Of a DNA stretch of 64,000 nucleotides, positions 16,892 to 26,091 are shown in pieces. The position numbers were made by a program, and so were the translations under genes. Within the stretch, counting starts at the first letter, position 1; each line of letters starts with the position of its first letter. The DNA comes from Granulibacter bethesdensis (lineage in GTDB: Bacteria; Pseudomonadota; Alphaproteobacteria; Acetobacterales; Acetobacteraceae): contig NZ_CP018194.1 of NCBI RefSeq assembly GCF_001889545.1, forward strand, positions 2,553,501 to 2,617,500. The letters are read 5' to 3'. The notes beneath the pieces were generated by a model. That model was given only the letters and a program-made list of their open reading frames with translations. It did no database searches and was not told the DNA's origin.

Positions 16892-18226
16892 ATGTCCAGC
16901 GCCGCACCTTATTTCGATCTGCTGGTCCGGAACGGTCGCTGCATTCTGCCCTGGGGTGAAGTACAGACGGATATCGGTATCCGGGATGGAGTCATCGTCA
17001 CCCTCTCCGCCCCTGCCTCCGCAAGTGCCGGGCAGGTGCTGGATGCATCCGGCCTGCATGTGCTGCCGGGGCTGACCGATCCGCATGTCCATCTGCGTGA
17101 CCCCGGCAATGCCAGCGTGGAGACCATCGAAACCGGTACACGCGGCGCGGTGCTGGGTGGTCTGACGGCGGTCTATGACATGCCGAACACCAGCCCTTCC
17201 ATCATCGATGCGGAAACAGTGCGATGGAAACAGGAGCATATCGGCCGTACCGCCTGGTGCGACATGGGGTTCTATGTCGGAGCCACCAAGACCAACATTC
17301 AGGATCTGGCCACGCTGGAACATCAGCCCGGGATCTGCGCCATCAAGGTGTTCGCAGGCAGCTCCACCGGTGACCTGCTGGTCGAGGATGATGCCAGCAT
17401 CGAAGCCGTGATGCGCAGCGGCCATCGTCGCATCGCCTTCCACAGCGAGGATGAATACCGGCTGCAGGAGCGCCGCCCGTCATTTTCCAGCGGCATGCCC
17501 TATGTAAACCATATGATCTGGCGGGATGAGGAATGCGCTTTCCTCGGCACACGCCGCATCATGGCGCTGGCACGCAAGACCGGGCGCCCGGCGCATATTC
17601 TGCACACCTCCACAGCGGAGGAATTCGAGTATCTGAAAGATTTCCGCGATGTCGCCACCAGCGAGGTGCTGGTGAACCATCTGACCCAGATTGCTCCCGA
17701 ATGCTACGAAACGCTCGGCGGTTATGCGGTGATGAACCCGCCCCTGCGGGACCGGCGGCATTACGAAGCGGCCTGGAAGGCGGTCAATGACGGTCTGGTC
17801 GATACGATCGGCAGCGACCATGCTCCGCATCCGCGGGAAGCAAAGGAGCGTCCCTGGCCAGACTGCGCTGCCGGTCTGACGGGGGTGCAAACCTTGCTTC
17901 CGGTCATGCTTGATCATGTTTCAGCCGGACGGCTCAGCCTGGCCAGGCTGGTCGATCTGCTGGCGGCCGGTCCGGCGCGCGTTTATGGCGCGACTGGCAA
18001 GGGCCGTCTGGCTGTCGGCTATGATGGCGATCTGACGCTGGTGGATATGGGACGGGAGCAGCGGATTGAAGCTTCCTGGCTTGTCTCCCCCTGCGGCTGG
18101 AGTCCGTTCGAAGGCAAGCTCTGCAAAGGCTGGCCGGTTGGCACCGTCCTGCGCGGCCATGTCGCAATGCGCGATGGAGAGTTACAGGGTGAGGCCACTG
18201 GCCGGCTGATCTCCTTCCTGCCGTGA
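16892..18226 (+). CDS. pyrC: Dihydroorotase (class I)
   Basis: A 444-residue amidohydrolase. DPHVHLRDPG holds the first two zinc histidines and the substrate arginine, later metal ligands occur in ILHTSTAEE and the catalytic aspartate lies in IGSDHAPH. It closes carbamoyl-aspartate to dihydroorotate in pyrimidine synthesis. The position near carAB fits this pathway. In place of the usual carboxylated lysine, a lysine in AIKVFAGSS is a candidate fourth ligand. Enzymatically inactive PyrC paralogues exist in some bacteria, but the ligands visible here are intact. Confidence 0.93.
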   Translation: MSSAAPYFDLLVRNGRCILPWGEVQTDIGIRDGVIVTLSAPASASAGQVLDASGLHVLPGLTDPHVHLRDPGNASVETIETGTRGAVLGGLTAVYDMPNTSPSIIDAETVRWKQEHIGRTAWCDMGFYVGATKTNIQDLATLEHQPGICAIKVFAGSSTGDLLVEDDASIEAVMRSGHRRIAFHSEDEYRLQERRPSFSSGMPYVNHMIWRDEECAFLGTRRIMALARKTGRPAHILHTSTAEEFEYLKDFRDVATSEVLVNHLTQIAPECYETLGGYAVMNPPLRDRRHYEAAWKAVNDGLVDTIGSDHAPHPREAKERPWPDCAAGLTGVQTLLPVMLDHVSAGRLSLARLVDLLAAGPARVYGATGKGRLAVGYDGDLTLVDMGREQRIEASWLVSPCGWSPFEGKLCKGWPVGTVLRGHVAMRDGELQGEATGRLISFLP

Positions 18227-18254
18227 TCTCCCTGATTGGGGAAGGGCGTGCCGA

Positions 18255-19580
18255 TCAGCGTTCCGGTGCGTCCTTCGTCTCCGGCATCAGTGCGACGGCG
18301 ATCATGCTGATCAGGGCCGCCACGGTCAGATAATATCCGACCCAGTGCAGACCACCCAGATCGGACAGGCGCTGTGCGATATAGGGCGCCAGCGACGCCC
18401 CGGCGATCCCCCCCAGACTGAACGACAACGACGCACCGGTATAGCGGAGCTTCACCGGAAACAGTTCCGGCAGCAGCGCGCCCATTGGCCCCAGCAGCAT
18501 GCCGGTGGTCATCAGGCCGGCGCAGAGAAACAGGAAAACCGCCTCCACACTGCCGCTGCCGAGCGCAGGGCCGAGCAGGCAGCCCAGCACCCCTGCCAGA
18601 CCCATCACCGCCATCAGCACGGGCCGCCTGCCGTAACGGTCCGCAAGCAGGGCAGCGAGCGGTGCTCCCACCACCATGAAAGCAATGGCCGCACATTGCA
18701 GGCCCAGAAATACCGGGCGGGAATAATGCAGCACCGTGGTGCCATATCCAAGGATGAACACAGTGCAGAGATAAAACAGGGCGTAGCAGCACACCATGGA
18801 AAGCATGCCGAGCACCGTCGCCCGCCCATGCCCGACCAGCACGGCGCGGAACGGCACTGCAACCGGCTCCTTCCGTTCCAGCACGCGGCGAAAAGCCGGC
18901 GTTTCCGTCAGCTTCAGCCGCACATACAGCCCGAGGATCACCAGCAGCAGCGACAGGAGGAACGGCACCCGCCAGCCCCAGCTGCGAAAGGCTTCGTCAC
19001 TGAGCGTCAGGGCCAGAATCAGGAACAGCCCGTTGGCGGCAATAAATCCAATGGGGGCACCCAGTTGTGGGAACATGCCGTACCAGGCGCGTTTTCCCTC
19101 CGGCGCATTCTCCATGGCCAGCAGAGCCGCCCCGCCCCACTCCCCTCCCAGCCCGAGTCCCTGCCCGAAACGCAGCAGGCACAGCAAAGCAGGCGCCAAA
19201 GCGCCGATCCTGTCATGGCCGGGCAATAATCCGACCAGAGCCGTCGAAATACCCATGATCAGAAGAGAGGCAACAAGAGTGGATTTACGCCCGATCCTGT
19301 CGCCGAAATGCCCGAACAAAGCAGCCCCTATGGGCCGGGCGACGAAGGCAATGGCAAAGGTCGCAAAGGCATTCAGCAACTGCGCCGCGGGGGAGGCCGC
19401 CGGAAACATCAACGGTCCCAGCACCAGTGCCGTCGCCGTGGCGTAGATATAGAAATCATAGAACTCGACCGCCGTACCGATAAAACTGGCCACCACGATG
19501 CGGCGCAGCGGCACGGCCTCCATCGCTGGCTCCGCACTGATGTTGCCGGATGCTGTCGCGGGATATGCCGACTGAGTCAT
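18255..19580 (-). CDS. MFS transporter, metabolite:H+ symporter (MHS) family
   Basis: 441 residues from the ATG at 19580, with about twelve hydrophobic segments. FIGTAVEFYDFYIYATA at TM1 and GHFGDRIGRKSTL in the loop between TM2 and TM3 are hallmarks of the MHS family (ProP, ShiA, KgtP). RFGQGLGLGGEWGGAALL is the TM4-TM5 family motif. Likely substrates are organic acids or osmolytes; the sequence does not decide. It converges with pyrC, and no terminator is visible in the 28-base gap. Confidence 0.9.
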   Translation of the reverse strand: MTQSAYPATASGNISAEPAMEAVPLRRIVVASFIGTAVEFYDFYIYATATALVLGPLMFPAASPAAQLLNAFATFAIAFVARPIGAALFGHFGDRIGRKSTLVASLLIMGISTALVGLLPGHDRIGALAPALLCLLRFGQGLGLGGEWGGAALLAMENAPEGKRAWYGMFPQLGAPIGFIAANGLFLILALTLSDEAFRSWGWRVPFLLSLLLVILGLYVRLKLTETPAFRRVLERKEPVAVPFRAVLVGHGRATVLGMLSMVCCYALFYLCTVFILGYGTTVLHYSRPVFLGLQCAAIAFMVVGAPLAALLADRYGRRPVLMAVMGLAGVLGCLLGPALGSGSVEAVFLFLCAGLMTTGMLLGPMGALLPELFPVKLRYTGASLSFSLGGIAGASLAPYIAQRLSDLGGLHWVGYYLTVAALISMIAVALMPETKDAPER

Positions 19581-19793
19581 GAAAGCTGCATACCGTTGCA
19601 AAAGAGACCTGTCGCCTGAAAATCGCACCGCTTCTCGAACATTGTTCCGGAAAAAGACGGATTTTCCGGCCTGGATGCCCTGTTCTGCGTCCTCACCGTT
19701 TGCTCCGGAGGCTTGGCGCGGCTATGGTCCGCGGCCATTATTCAGGCAATCCCATTCTTCAGGCAATCGTTGCCAGATTTGCGAGGACACTGC

Positions 19794-20462
19794 GTGGCCG
19801 ACATCTTTGATGAGGTCGAGGAAGATCTGCGTGCAGAACGCGCCAAAAAACTGCTGGTCCGCTATGGCGGCCCGGCAGTCGGGCTTGTGCTGCTGGTCAT
19901 TCTCGGCGCCGCTGGCTGGCAGGGCTGGCTTTGGTACAAGCATCGTCAGGATGCAGCCGCGGCAGAGCGTTTCCTTGCCCTCACCCGTAATCCTGTCGAT
20001 CCGCTGGCCCCGCCTGTTCATATCGTGCCCGATGCGAAAACCGAACAGGCCCTGATCGCCTTCGCCAAGGACAGCCCGGAAAGCTATACAACGCTGGCGC
20101 GGATGCGGGCTGCCGCCCTGCTGACGGCTGGCGGAGACAAAAAAGGGGCCGAAGCCATTTACGCGACGGTCAGCAATGATAGGGCGGCGCTGCCGGCGCT
20201 GCGCGATCTGGCCACACTGCAATCGGTCTTGAACCAGCTTGATGATGGCGATCCCGCGACCCTGCGCGGGCAGCTGGCCCCCCTGCTGGCCGATGGTAAT
20301 CCATGGCAGCCATTTGCACGGGAAGGCACCGCTCTGCTCGACATCCGGCAGGGCCGCATGGATGATGCCAAGCGGGGGCTTCAGAGGCTTTCCCAAGATG
20401 AAAACGCTCCTCCAGGCGTGCGGAACCGGGCAACCGGGCTGCTCGCGAAGTTCGGTGGTTGA
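19794..20462 (+). CDS. YfgM-like tetratricopeptide membrane protein
   Basis: 222 residues from a GTG at 19794, chosen because GAGGA lies 6 bases upstream and the protein then begins VADIFDEVEEDLRAERAKKLL, the usual start of this family. One transmembrane helix follows (about residues 24-46), then a periplasmic TPR-like body. In E. coli YfgM is an ancillary subunit of the SecYEG translocon that hands proteins to periplasmic chaperones. It is followed by bamB (3-base gap) and der, as in E. coli, which supports the assignment. Confidence 0.85.
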   Translation: MADIFDEVEEDLRAERAKKLLVRYGGPAVGLVLLVILGAAGWQGWLWYKHRQDAAAAERFLALTRNPVDPLAPPVHIVPDAKTEQALIAFAKDSPESYTTLARMRAAALLTAGGDKKGAEAIYATVSNDRAALPALRDLATLQSVLNQLDDGDPATLRGQLAPLLADGNPWQPFAREGTALLDIRQGRMDDAKRGLQRLSQDENAPPGVRNRATGLLAKFGG

Positions 20463-20465
20463 GAC

Positions 20466-21839
20466 ATGACATTCCGTATTCGCCCGGCTCGTCCATCCGC
20501 TCGGAATAAAGCAGCCGCCGGAAAACGCTCCGCGATGGCGCTGCTGGCCCTGTCTGCTGTCAGCCTTGGCGGGTGCAGCATGCTGGACAGCTGGTTCGCG
20601 GCGGACAAACCGCCTTTGCCCGGTCGGCGTGAAACCGTGCTGCCGCTCAGCGACGTGCTGCCTGTGGCCTCCTCGCCCCCTGCGATCGCGTTTCCCTCGG
20701 ATGCGCCGCTGCAGAACTGGTCACAGCCGGGTGCCAATCCCACGCATCATGTCGATAATGTCGCCATCAAGGGCATGAAGGAAGTATGGACCGCACAGGT
20801 CGGTGACGGCAGCGGTTATCGCCAGAAGATCACCAGCACGCCCATCGTCAAATACAATCTGGTCTATACGATCGACAGCAATGCGCTGGTACGAGCCTTT
20901 GACGTCAAGACCGGGGCCATGGCCTGGGAATTCGTGACCCAGCAGGAAGACGACCGCAGCACCAATATCGGCGGCGGTCTGACCTCCGACGATACCGGCA
21001 CGCTCTATGCCGTCACCGGACGCGGCGATCTGATTGCGCTGGATGCCGCCAAGGGACGGCAGAAATGGCGCGTGAAAATCGGTGTACCGTCCCGCTCCAG
21101 CCCGACCTATGCCGAAGGCAAGCTGTTCCTGACCACTCTGGAACAGCAGATTGTGGCCTTTGATGCCTCCAACGGTAAAAAACTCTGGTCGCATCAGGCC
21201 AGCGAGGCCGATACCAGCCTGCTCGGTGACCCCGCCCCTGCCTATGCGGATGGTCTGGTTATTGCCGGCTTCGGCTCCGGCGATGTCATCGGCCTGCGCG
21301 CCGCCACTGGATCAGTGGTATGGACCGACAGCATCGCCTCGGCCTCCGGCCGCACCAGCCTGTCTGATCTGTCAGCCGTCACCGGCCTGCCGGTGATCGA
21401 CGGCAATCAGGTCTATGTCATCGGGCTGGGTGGTCAGTTCGTTTCACTGGATCTGCGCACCGGCCGACGTCTGTGGGAGCGTCCGGCGGGCGGAGGACAG
21501 ACCCCGTGGCTGGCCGGAGACTGGCTGTTCACTACCCTGACCAGCCAGCAGGTGATCGCCATATCCCGCAATGATGGGGTGGTGGCATGGGAAACCCAGC
21601 TGCCGCGTTGGAGCAAGGCCAATAATCGCGGCGAGCGTGCGCAATGGTTCGGCCCGATCATGGCGGGCTATCGTCTGGTGCTGGTCAGCAATTACGGCAA
21701 AATGATCACGCTCAATCCGGTTTCCGGCAAGATCAGCAGCGTCCGTGATCTGTCCGATGCGGCCGCCGTTCCGCCCATCGTCGCGCAGGGCACGGTCTTC
21801 GTGATCACCGCCGACGGCCTGTTGCACGCATACCGTTGA
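20466..21839 (+). CDS. bamB: Outer membrane assembly lipoprotein BamB-like (PQQ-type beta-propeller)
   Basis: A 457-residue protein. The N-terminal signal ends in a lipobox, SLGGC near residue 37, so it should be a lipoprotein. The body holds repeated beta-propeller blades of the PQQ-enzyme type (for example VYTIDSNALVRAFDVKTGAMAWEF). BamB assists beta-barrel insertion by the BAM complex. The gene sits between yfgM and der exactly as in E. coli, ending 1 base before the der ATG. A quinoprotein role is unlikely because there is no dehydrogenase signature. Confidence 0.9.
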   Translation: MTFRIRPARPSARNKAAAGKRSAMALLALSAVSLGGCSMLDSWFAADKPPLPGRRETVLPLSDVLPVASSPPAIAFPSDAPLQNWSQPGANPTHHVDNVAIKGMKEVWTAQVGDGSGYRQKITSTPIVKYNLVYTIDSNALVRAFDVKTGAMAWEFVTQQEDDRSTNIGGGLTSDDTGTLYAVTGRGDLIALDAAKGRQKWRVKIGVPSRSSPTYAEGKLFLTTLEQQIVAFDASNGKKLWSHQASEADTSLLGDPAPAYADGLVIAGFGSGDVIGLRAATGSVVWTDSIASASGRTSLSDLSAVTGLPVIDGNQVYVIGLGGQFVSLDLRTGRRLWERPAGGGQTPWLAGDWLFTTLTSQQVIAISRNDGVVAWETQLPRWSKANNRGERAQWFGPIMAGYRLVLVSNYGKMITLNPVSGKISSVRDLSDAAAVPPIVAQGTVFVITADGLLHAYR

Positions 21840-21840
21840 G

Positions 21841-23292
21841 ATGACCGATTTGCCCCCTCCCTCCGAGACTGCTGCCGAAGCCCCTGCGGAACGCCTGCCT
21901 GTCGTGGCGATCGCGGGGCGGCCCAATGTCGGCAAATCCACCCTGTTCAACCGTCTGGTCGGCCGCCGCATGGCGCTGGTTGCCGATACGCCCGGCGTCA
22001 CCCGTGACCGCAAAGAGGCGGAAGCAATGCTGCGCGGACGTCTGGTCAAATTGATCGACACGGCCGGGCTGGAAGAAGCGCCGCAGGACACAATTGCCGG
22101 GCGGATGCGGCAATCCTCGGAAACGGCTGTCTCGCAGGCCGATCTGGTGGTGTTCGTGGTCGATGCCCGCAGCGGCATCACCCCCGCCGACACACATTTC
22201 GCCAGTTGGCTGCGCCGCCAGAACCGTCCGGTGCTGCTGGTCACCAACAAGGCCGAGGCACGCGGCGCGGGGGCAGAGGCGCTGGAAGCCTACCGGCTGG
22301 GTCTGGGTGATCCGCTGGCGGTCTCTGCCGAGCACGGGCTGGGGATTGCCGATCTGATGCGGGAAATCGCCGACCGGCTCTCCACAGAAGCGGACCGGCC
22401 CTCCGACATGCCGAAGCGCAAGCGCCGGGGCGAGGCCGAAGCATGGGAAGACGAAGAAAACACCGTTGAGCAGGGGCCACCCAAGCCCCTGAAACTGGCG
22501 ATCGTCGGTCGTCCGAACGCTGGCAAATCCACCCTGCTGAATCGTCTGCTGGGTGAAGACCGCGTCATTACCGGGCCGGAACCGGGGCTGACGCGCGATT
22601 CCATCAGCGTCACCCTGTCCGATGAGATCGGCGAGATCGAACTGGTGGATACAGCAGGTCTGCGCCGCCGGGCGCGGATCGACGAATCGCTGGAAAAAAT
22701 GTCTGTCAGTGCCTCCATCGAAGCGCTCAAAATGGCGGAAATCGTGGTGCTGGCCGTGGATGCCACGGAAGGGCTGCACGAACAGGATCTTCAGATCGCC
22801 CGTCTGGTGGAGCGCGAGGGACGCGGCGCGGTGCTCGCCCTGACCAAATGGGATGCGGTGGAAGATCGCGGCAAGGCCGCCCGCGCCATTTCCGACCGGC
22901 TGGAGACAAGCCTGACGCAGTGCCGCGGCATTCCGGTGGTGACCCTGTCCGGCCTGACCGGATCCGGGGTACAGCGTCTGCTGCCTGCCGTGCGGGAGGC
23001 GCATGCAATCTGGAACAAGCGCGTAGCGACCGGTGAGCTGAACCGCTGGTTCGAGGCGATGCTGGAACGCCACCAGCCACCGCTGGTGGACGGGCGGCGC
23101 CTGAAACTGCGCTATATGACGCAGGCCAAGGCACGGCCACCCACCTTTGTGCTGTTTGGTACCCGCGCGGAACAATTGCCGGAAGATTATCAGCGTTATC
23201 TGGTCAATGGCCTGCGTGAAGCGTTCGGACTGAAAGGCACACCGATCCGCCTGCAACTCCGTGGCACCAAAAATCCGTACGCAGATAAATGA
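21841..23292 (+). CDS. der: Ribosome biogenesis GTPase Der (EngA)
   Basis: A 483-residue tandem GTPase. Both G1 loops are intact (GRPNVGKST near residue 26 and GRPNAGKST near 224), with NKAE and TKWD as the two G4 motifs and DTAGL as G3 in both domains. A C-terminal KH-like domain follows. Der is essential for 50S subunit maturation. It is the third gene of the yfgM-bamB-der group. Confidence 0.97.
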   Translation: MTDLPPPSETAAEAPAERLPVVAIAGRPNVGKSTLFNRLVGRRMALVADTPGVTRDRKEAEAMLRGRLVKLIDTAGLEEAPQDTIAGRMRQSSETAVSQADLVVFVVDARSGITPADTHFASWLRRQNRPVLLVTNKAEARGAGAEALEAYRLGLGDPLAVSAEHGLGIADLMREIADRLSTEADRPSDMPKRKRRGEAEAWEDEENTVEQGPPKPLKLAIVGRPNAGKSTLLNRLLGEDRVITGPEPGLTRDSISVTLSDEIGEIELVDTAGLRRRARIDESLEKMSVSASIEALKMAEIVVLAVDATEGLHEQDLQIARLVEREGRGAVLALTKWDAVEDRGKAARAISDRLETSLTQCRGIPVVTLSGLTGSGVQRLLPAVREAHAIWNKRVATGELNRWFEAMLERHQPPLVDGRRLKLRYMTQAKARPPTFVLFGTRAEQLPEDYQRYLVNGLREAFGLKGTPIRLQLRGTKNPYADK

Positions 23293-23302
23293 ACCGGGTA
23301 GT

Positions 23303-24724
23303 ATGAACGGCGTCCCGCAGAATGAGCAGCACAGTGTCCGTGATTTTCACGGCCTGACGGCAGACCCGTTTGCCCCGGCGCATGGTCCCTCCCTGACCGC
23401 ATCACAGCAGGCCGCGGCGAACGAAATCGCCGCAGCGATACAATCCGGTCGGGCGCTGATCATCATCGACGGAGAAGTCGGCACCGGCCGCAGGACAGTT
23501 CTGACATCTGCCCTGTCCGCTTCCTCCATCGGCGACGTGATCGAGATCGCCAACACTTTGCTGCTGAGTGGAGAACAGCTCCGGCAGCAGGCCCATACGG
23601 AAGAGGAACGCGCTGCCGGGACCGGACAGCAACCCCCTTTCATTCTGATCTTTCAGACCGCCGATACGTTGCAGAATACTGCACAGGCTGCCCTCGTCGA
23701 TCTGCTGCATGAACGGAAAGGCGTGTTTCAGGCTATCCTGATCGGGGGACAGGGGGCTGGTAAGGCCCTGTTGGACGGGCCGCTCGGCTCACTTGCCGAA
23801 ACGGAACGGCTGCATGTCACGCTGCCTGCGCCGACTGCTTCGGAAATGCGGGATATTCTGCGCCTTGCCATCGAACAGGCCGGACAGACCCTGTCCTCCG
23901 TCATAACGCCGGATGCTGTGGAACTGTTGCTGGCTCAGGCCCGGTTCAGCCCGGCACGGCTGGCAGGACTGACCCGTCAGGCGCTGGTACTGGCACAGGA
24001 GCGAGGCATCAGGCCGGTGGATGCTTCCATCGTCGCCATGGTGGCAGGCAGAAGCCTGACGGCGGAAAAGGCCAATGGCAAAACACGCGAACCCGGCCTG
24101 ATCTCGCCCCCCATGATCCTGTCCATCGTTGTAGCGGTTCTTGCGCTGCTGAGCTGGTGGGCAGCCGCACGCTACCTGCCCGACCTTATCAGATCAGGCA
24201 CCCCATCCGCCGTATCAGCCGGGCCCGTTCCGGCGCAGCCGGAGGAAGTGCAACAAACCGGTATGGCCGCAACGCCGGAAGCGCCTCCGCCGCCTCCGGA
24301 CAGCCGGCCTGAAACGAAGGCCGCGGCCGAAGCGCCCTCTCTCATCACCCAGCCCGAGCCTCAGCCTTCATCCTCCGGCCCCGCTGACGAGTCTGACGAT
24401 CTGCCCCAGCCGCCGCATCCCTATCGGCTGACGCGTTCCGGCACGATCGGCGAGATTCTGCTGGGCACAATCGACCGTGATGATGATGCGGCGGTGGAGG
24501 CCTTGCTGGAAGTCAATCCCGGCCTGACCCGCAATGCTCGTCTGCCGGCCGGGGTGATATTGCTGATGCCCTCGGTCTGGCCAGACCCACCGGATTCAAC
24601 CCAGGTGCCGAAATCATCGTCACGGCCAAAACGCCCACGCCATCCCCGCCCGTCCTGGTGCGACCGCGCACATCCCACCACACCGGCTTCCATCGCCTAT
24701 GTGCGTCAGCATTGCGGACGGTGA
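23303..24724 (+). CDS. Membrane-anchored AAA-like protein with periplasmic tail-X/LysM-like domain
   Basis: 473 residues from the ATG at 23303, 10 bases after der. Residues 1-250 resemble the ExeA/GspA or DamX-type AAA domain. The P-loop reads GEVGTGRRT (about 57-65), with Arg in place of the invariant Lys. The Walker B position reads ILIFQTAD without the normal acidic pair, so ATP hydrolysis is doubtful. A single transmembrane helix follows (about 272-293), then a Pro/Ala/Glu-rich linker. Near residues 405-450 is a segment like phage tail protein X or LysM (YRLTRSGTIGEIL ... LPAGVILLMP), probably binding peptidoglycan. The tail is rich in Pro, Arg and His. The overall plan suggests an envelope-tethering role; no family name is certain. 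Confidence 0.75.
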   Translation: MNGVPQNEQHSVRDFHGLTADPFAPAHGPSLTASQQAAANEIAAAIQSGRALIIIDGEVGTGRRTVLTSALSASSIGDVIEIANTLLLSGEQLRQQAHTEEERAAGTGQQPPFILIFQTADTLQNTAQAALVDLLHERKGVFQAILIGGQGAGKALLDGPLGSLAETERLHVTLPAPTASEMRDILRLAIEQAGQTLSSVITPDAVELLLAQARFSPARLAGLTRQALVLAQERGIRPVDASIVAMVAGRSLTAEKANGKTREPGLISPPMILSIVVAVLALLSWWAAARYLPDLIRSGTPSAVSAGPVPAQPEEVQQTGMAATPEAPPPPPDSRPETKAAAEAPSLITQPEPQPSSSGPADESDDLPQPPHPYRLTRSGTIGEILLGTIDRDDDAAVEALLEVNPGLTRNARLPAGVILLMPSVWPDPPDSTQVPKSSSRPKRPRHPRPSWCDRAHPTTPASIAYVRQHCGR

Positions 24725-24755
24725 GACCGGCACGGTTCCGGGCTCCTTACCCCGA

Positions 24756-26030
24756 TCAGGCTGAGCGCAAGGCGCGCCAGCCAATATCACGACGGAAAAA
24801 TCCTTCCGGCCAGCGCAGCGCCGCCACGGCACGATAGGCCACGTCACGGGCCGTCTGAATATCAGGACCGCGCCCTACCACCGTCAGCACACGGCCACCG
24901 GCAGGATGGATTTCATCCCCCCGTCGGACGGTTCCGGCATGGAACACCAGCGCGCCCGGCACGGCAGCCGCATCCTCCAGCCCTCCGATCGGTCCAGATG
25001 GCTCCGGCGTGCCGGGATAGCCTTTCGCTGCCACCACGACAGCGACCGTCGCATCCTCGCTCCAGCGCAGATCGAACGCGCCCAGCTCTCCGTCACAGGC
25101 CGCCCGCAAGGCCGCCAGCAGGTCAGATTTCAGACGCGGCAGCAGGGCCTGACATTCCGGGTCACCAAAACGGACATTGAATTCAATCAGTTGAGGACCA
25201 TCCGCCGTCAGCATCAGACCGGCAAACAACACACCCCTGAACGGTGTGCCCCGACGCGCCATTTCCGCCAGAGCGGGGGTAACGATGCGTTTCATCGCTG
25301 CATCCGCCGCTTCCGGCGTCAGAAACGGGGTCGGGGTGTAGGCCCCCATGCCGCCAGTATTCGGGCCGGTATCGCCTTCGCCCACCCGCTTGTGATCCTG
25401 AGCCCCGCCCAGCAGCAGCGCGTGCTCCCCATCACACAGGGCGAACAGCGAGGCTTCCTCACCGATCAGGCATTCCTCGATCACCACGGAAGCCCCCGCC
25501 GCACCGAGGCTGCCATCCTCCAGCATGGCGGTAATCGCGGCCTCCGCTTCCTCCACCGTGGCCGCCACCACAACGCCCTTGCCAGCCGCCAGTCCATCCG
25601 CTTTCACAACGATCGGCGCACCGCGGCGGCGCACGAAGGCGCGGGCTTCTTCCGCATCCTCAAACCGTTCCCAGCGGGCGGTGGGAATACCGGCAGCATC
25701 GGCCACTTCCTTGGTGAAAGTCTTGCTGCCCTCCAGCTGCGCTGCCGCCGCGCTCGGACCGAAGCAGCGGATTCCCGCTTCTTTCAGCGCATCGGCCAGT
25801 CCCGCCACCAGCGGCGCTTCAGGGCCGGGGACCACCAGATCAACCGCATGATCCCGTGCGAAAGCAACCAGAGCCGCGATATCCGTCACAGCAAGGGGGA
25901 CAAGCTCCGCATGGGCGGCGATGCCCGGATTACCGGGGGCGCACCACAATTTTTCCAGCATCGGGCTGGCGGCAAGCGCCCAGCACAAAGCATGTTCCCG
26001 GCCGCCCGATCCGATCACCAGAACCCGCAT
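24756..26030 (-). CDS. purD: Phosphoribosylamine-glycine ligase
   Basis: A 424-residue ATP-grasp enzyme of purine synthesis, second step (GAR synthetase). The N-terminus VLVIGSGGREHALCW, the central GAQDHKRVGEGDTGPNTGGMGAYTP and the FNVRFGDPECQ metal-binding segment are diagnostic. It converges with the preceding gene across 31 bases and is divergent from xseA. Confidence 0.97.
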   Translation of the reverse strand: MRVLVIGSGGREHALCWALAASPMLEKLWCAPGNPGIAAHAELVPLAVTDIAALVAFARDHAVDLVVPGPEAPLVAGLADALKEAGIRCFGPSAAAAQLEGSKTFTKEVADAAGIPTARWERFEDAEEARAFVRRRGAPIVVKADGLAAGKGVVVAATVEEAEAAITAMLEDGSLGAAGASVVIEECLIGEEASLFALCDGEHALLLGGAQDHKRVGEGDTGPNTGGMGAYTPTPFLTPEAADAAMKRIVTPALAEMARRGTPFRGVLFAGLMLTADGPQLIEFNVRFGDPECQALLPRLKSDLLAALRAACDGELGAFDLRWSEDATVAVVVAAKGYPGTPEPSGPIGGLEDAAAVPGALVFHAGTVRRGDEIHPAGGRVLTVVGRGPDIQTARDVAYRAVAALRWPEGFFRRDIGWRALRSA

Positions 26031-26091
26031 TACGATCCCGCCTTCTGCCTGCGTTCTTCAAAGCTGGCCGCATGTAGCATAGGCTGCGGCC

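Noticed and set aside
16892-18226. Hydantoinase/allantoinase instead of dihydroorotase
   Set aside because: The proximity to carAB and the DPHVHLRDPG motif fit class I dihydroorotase better.
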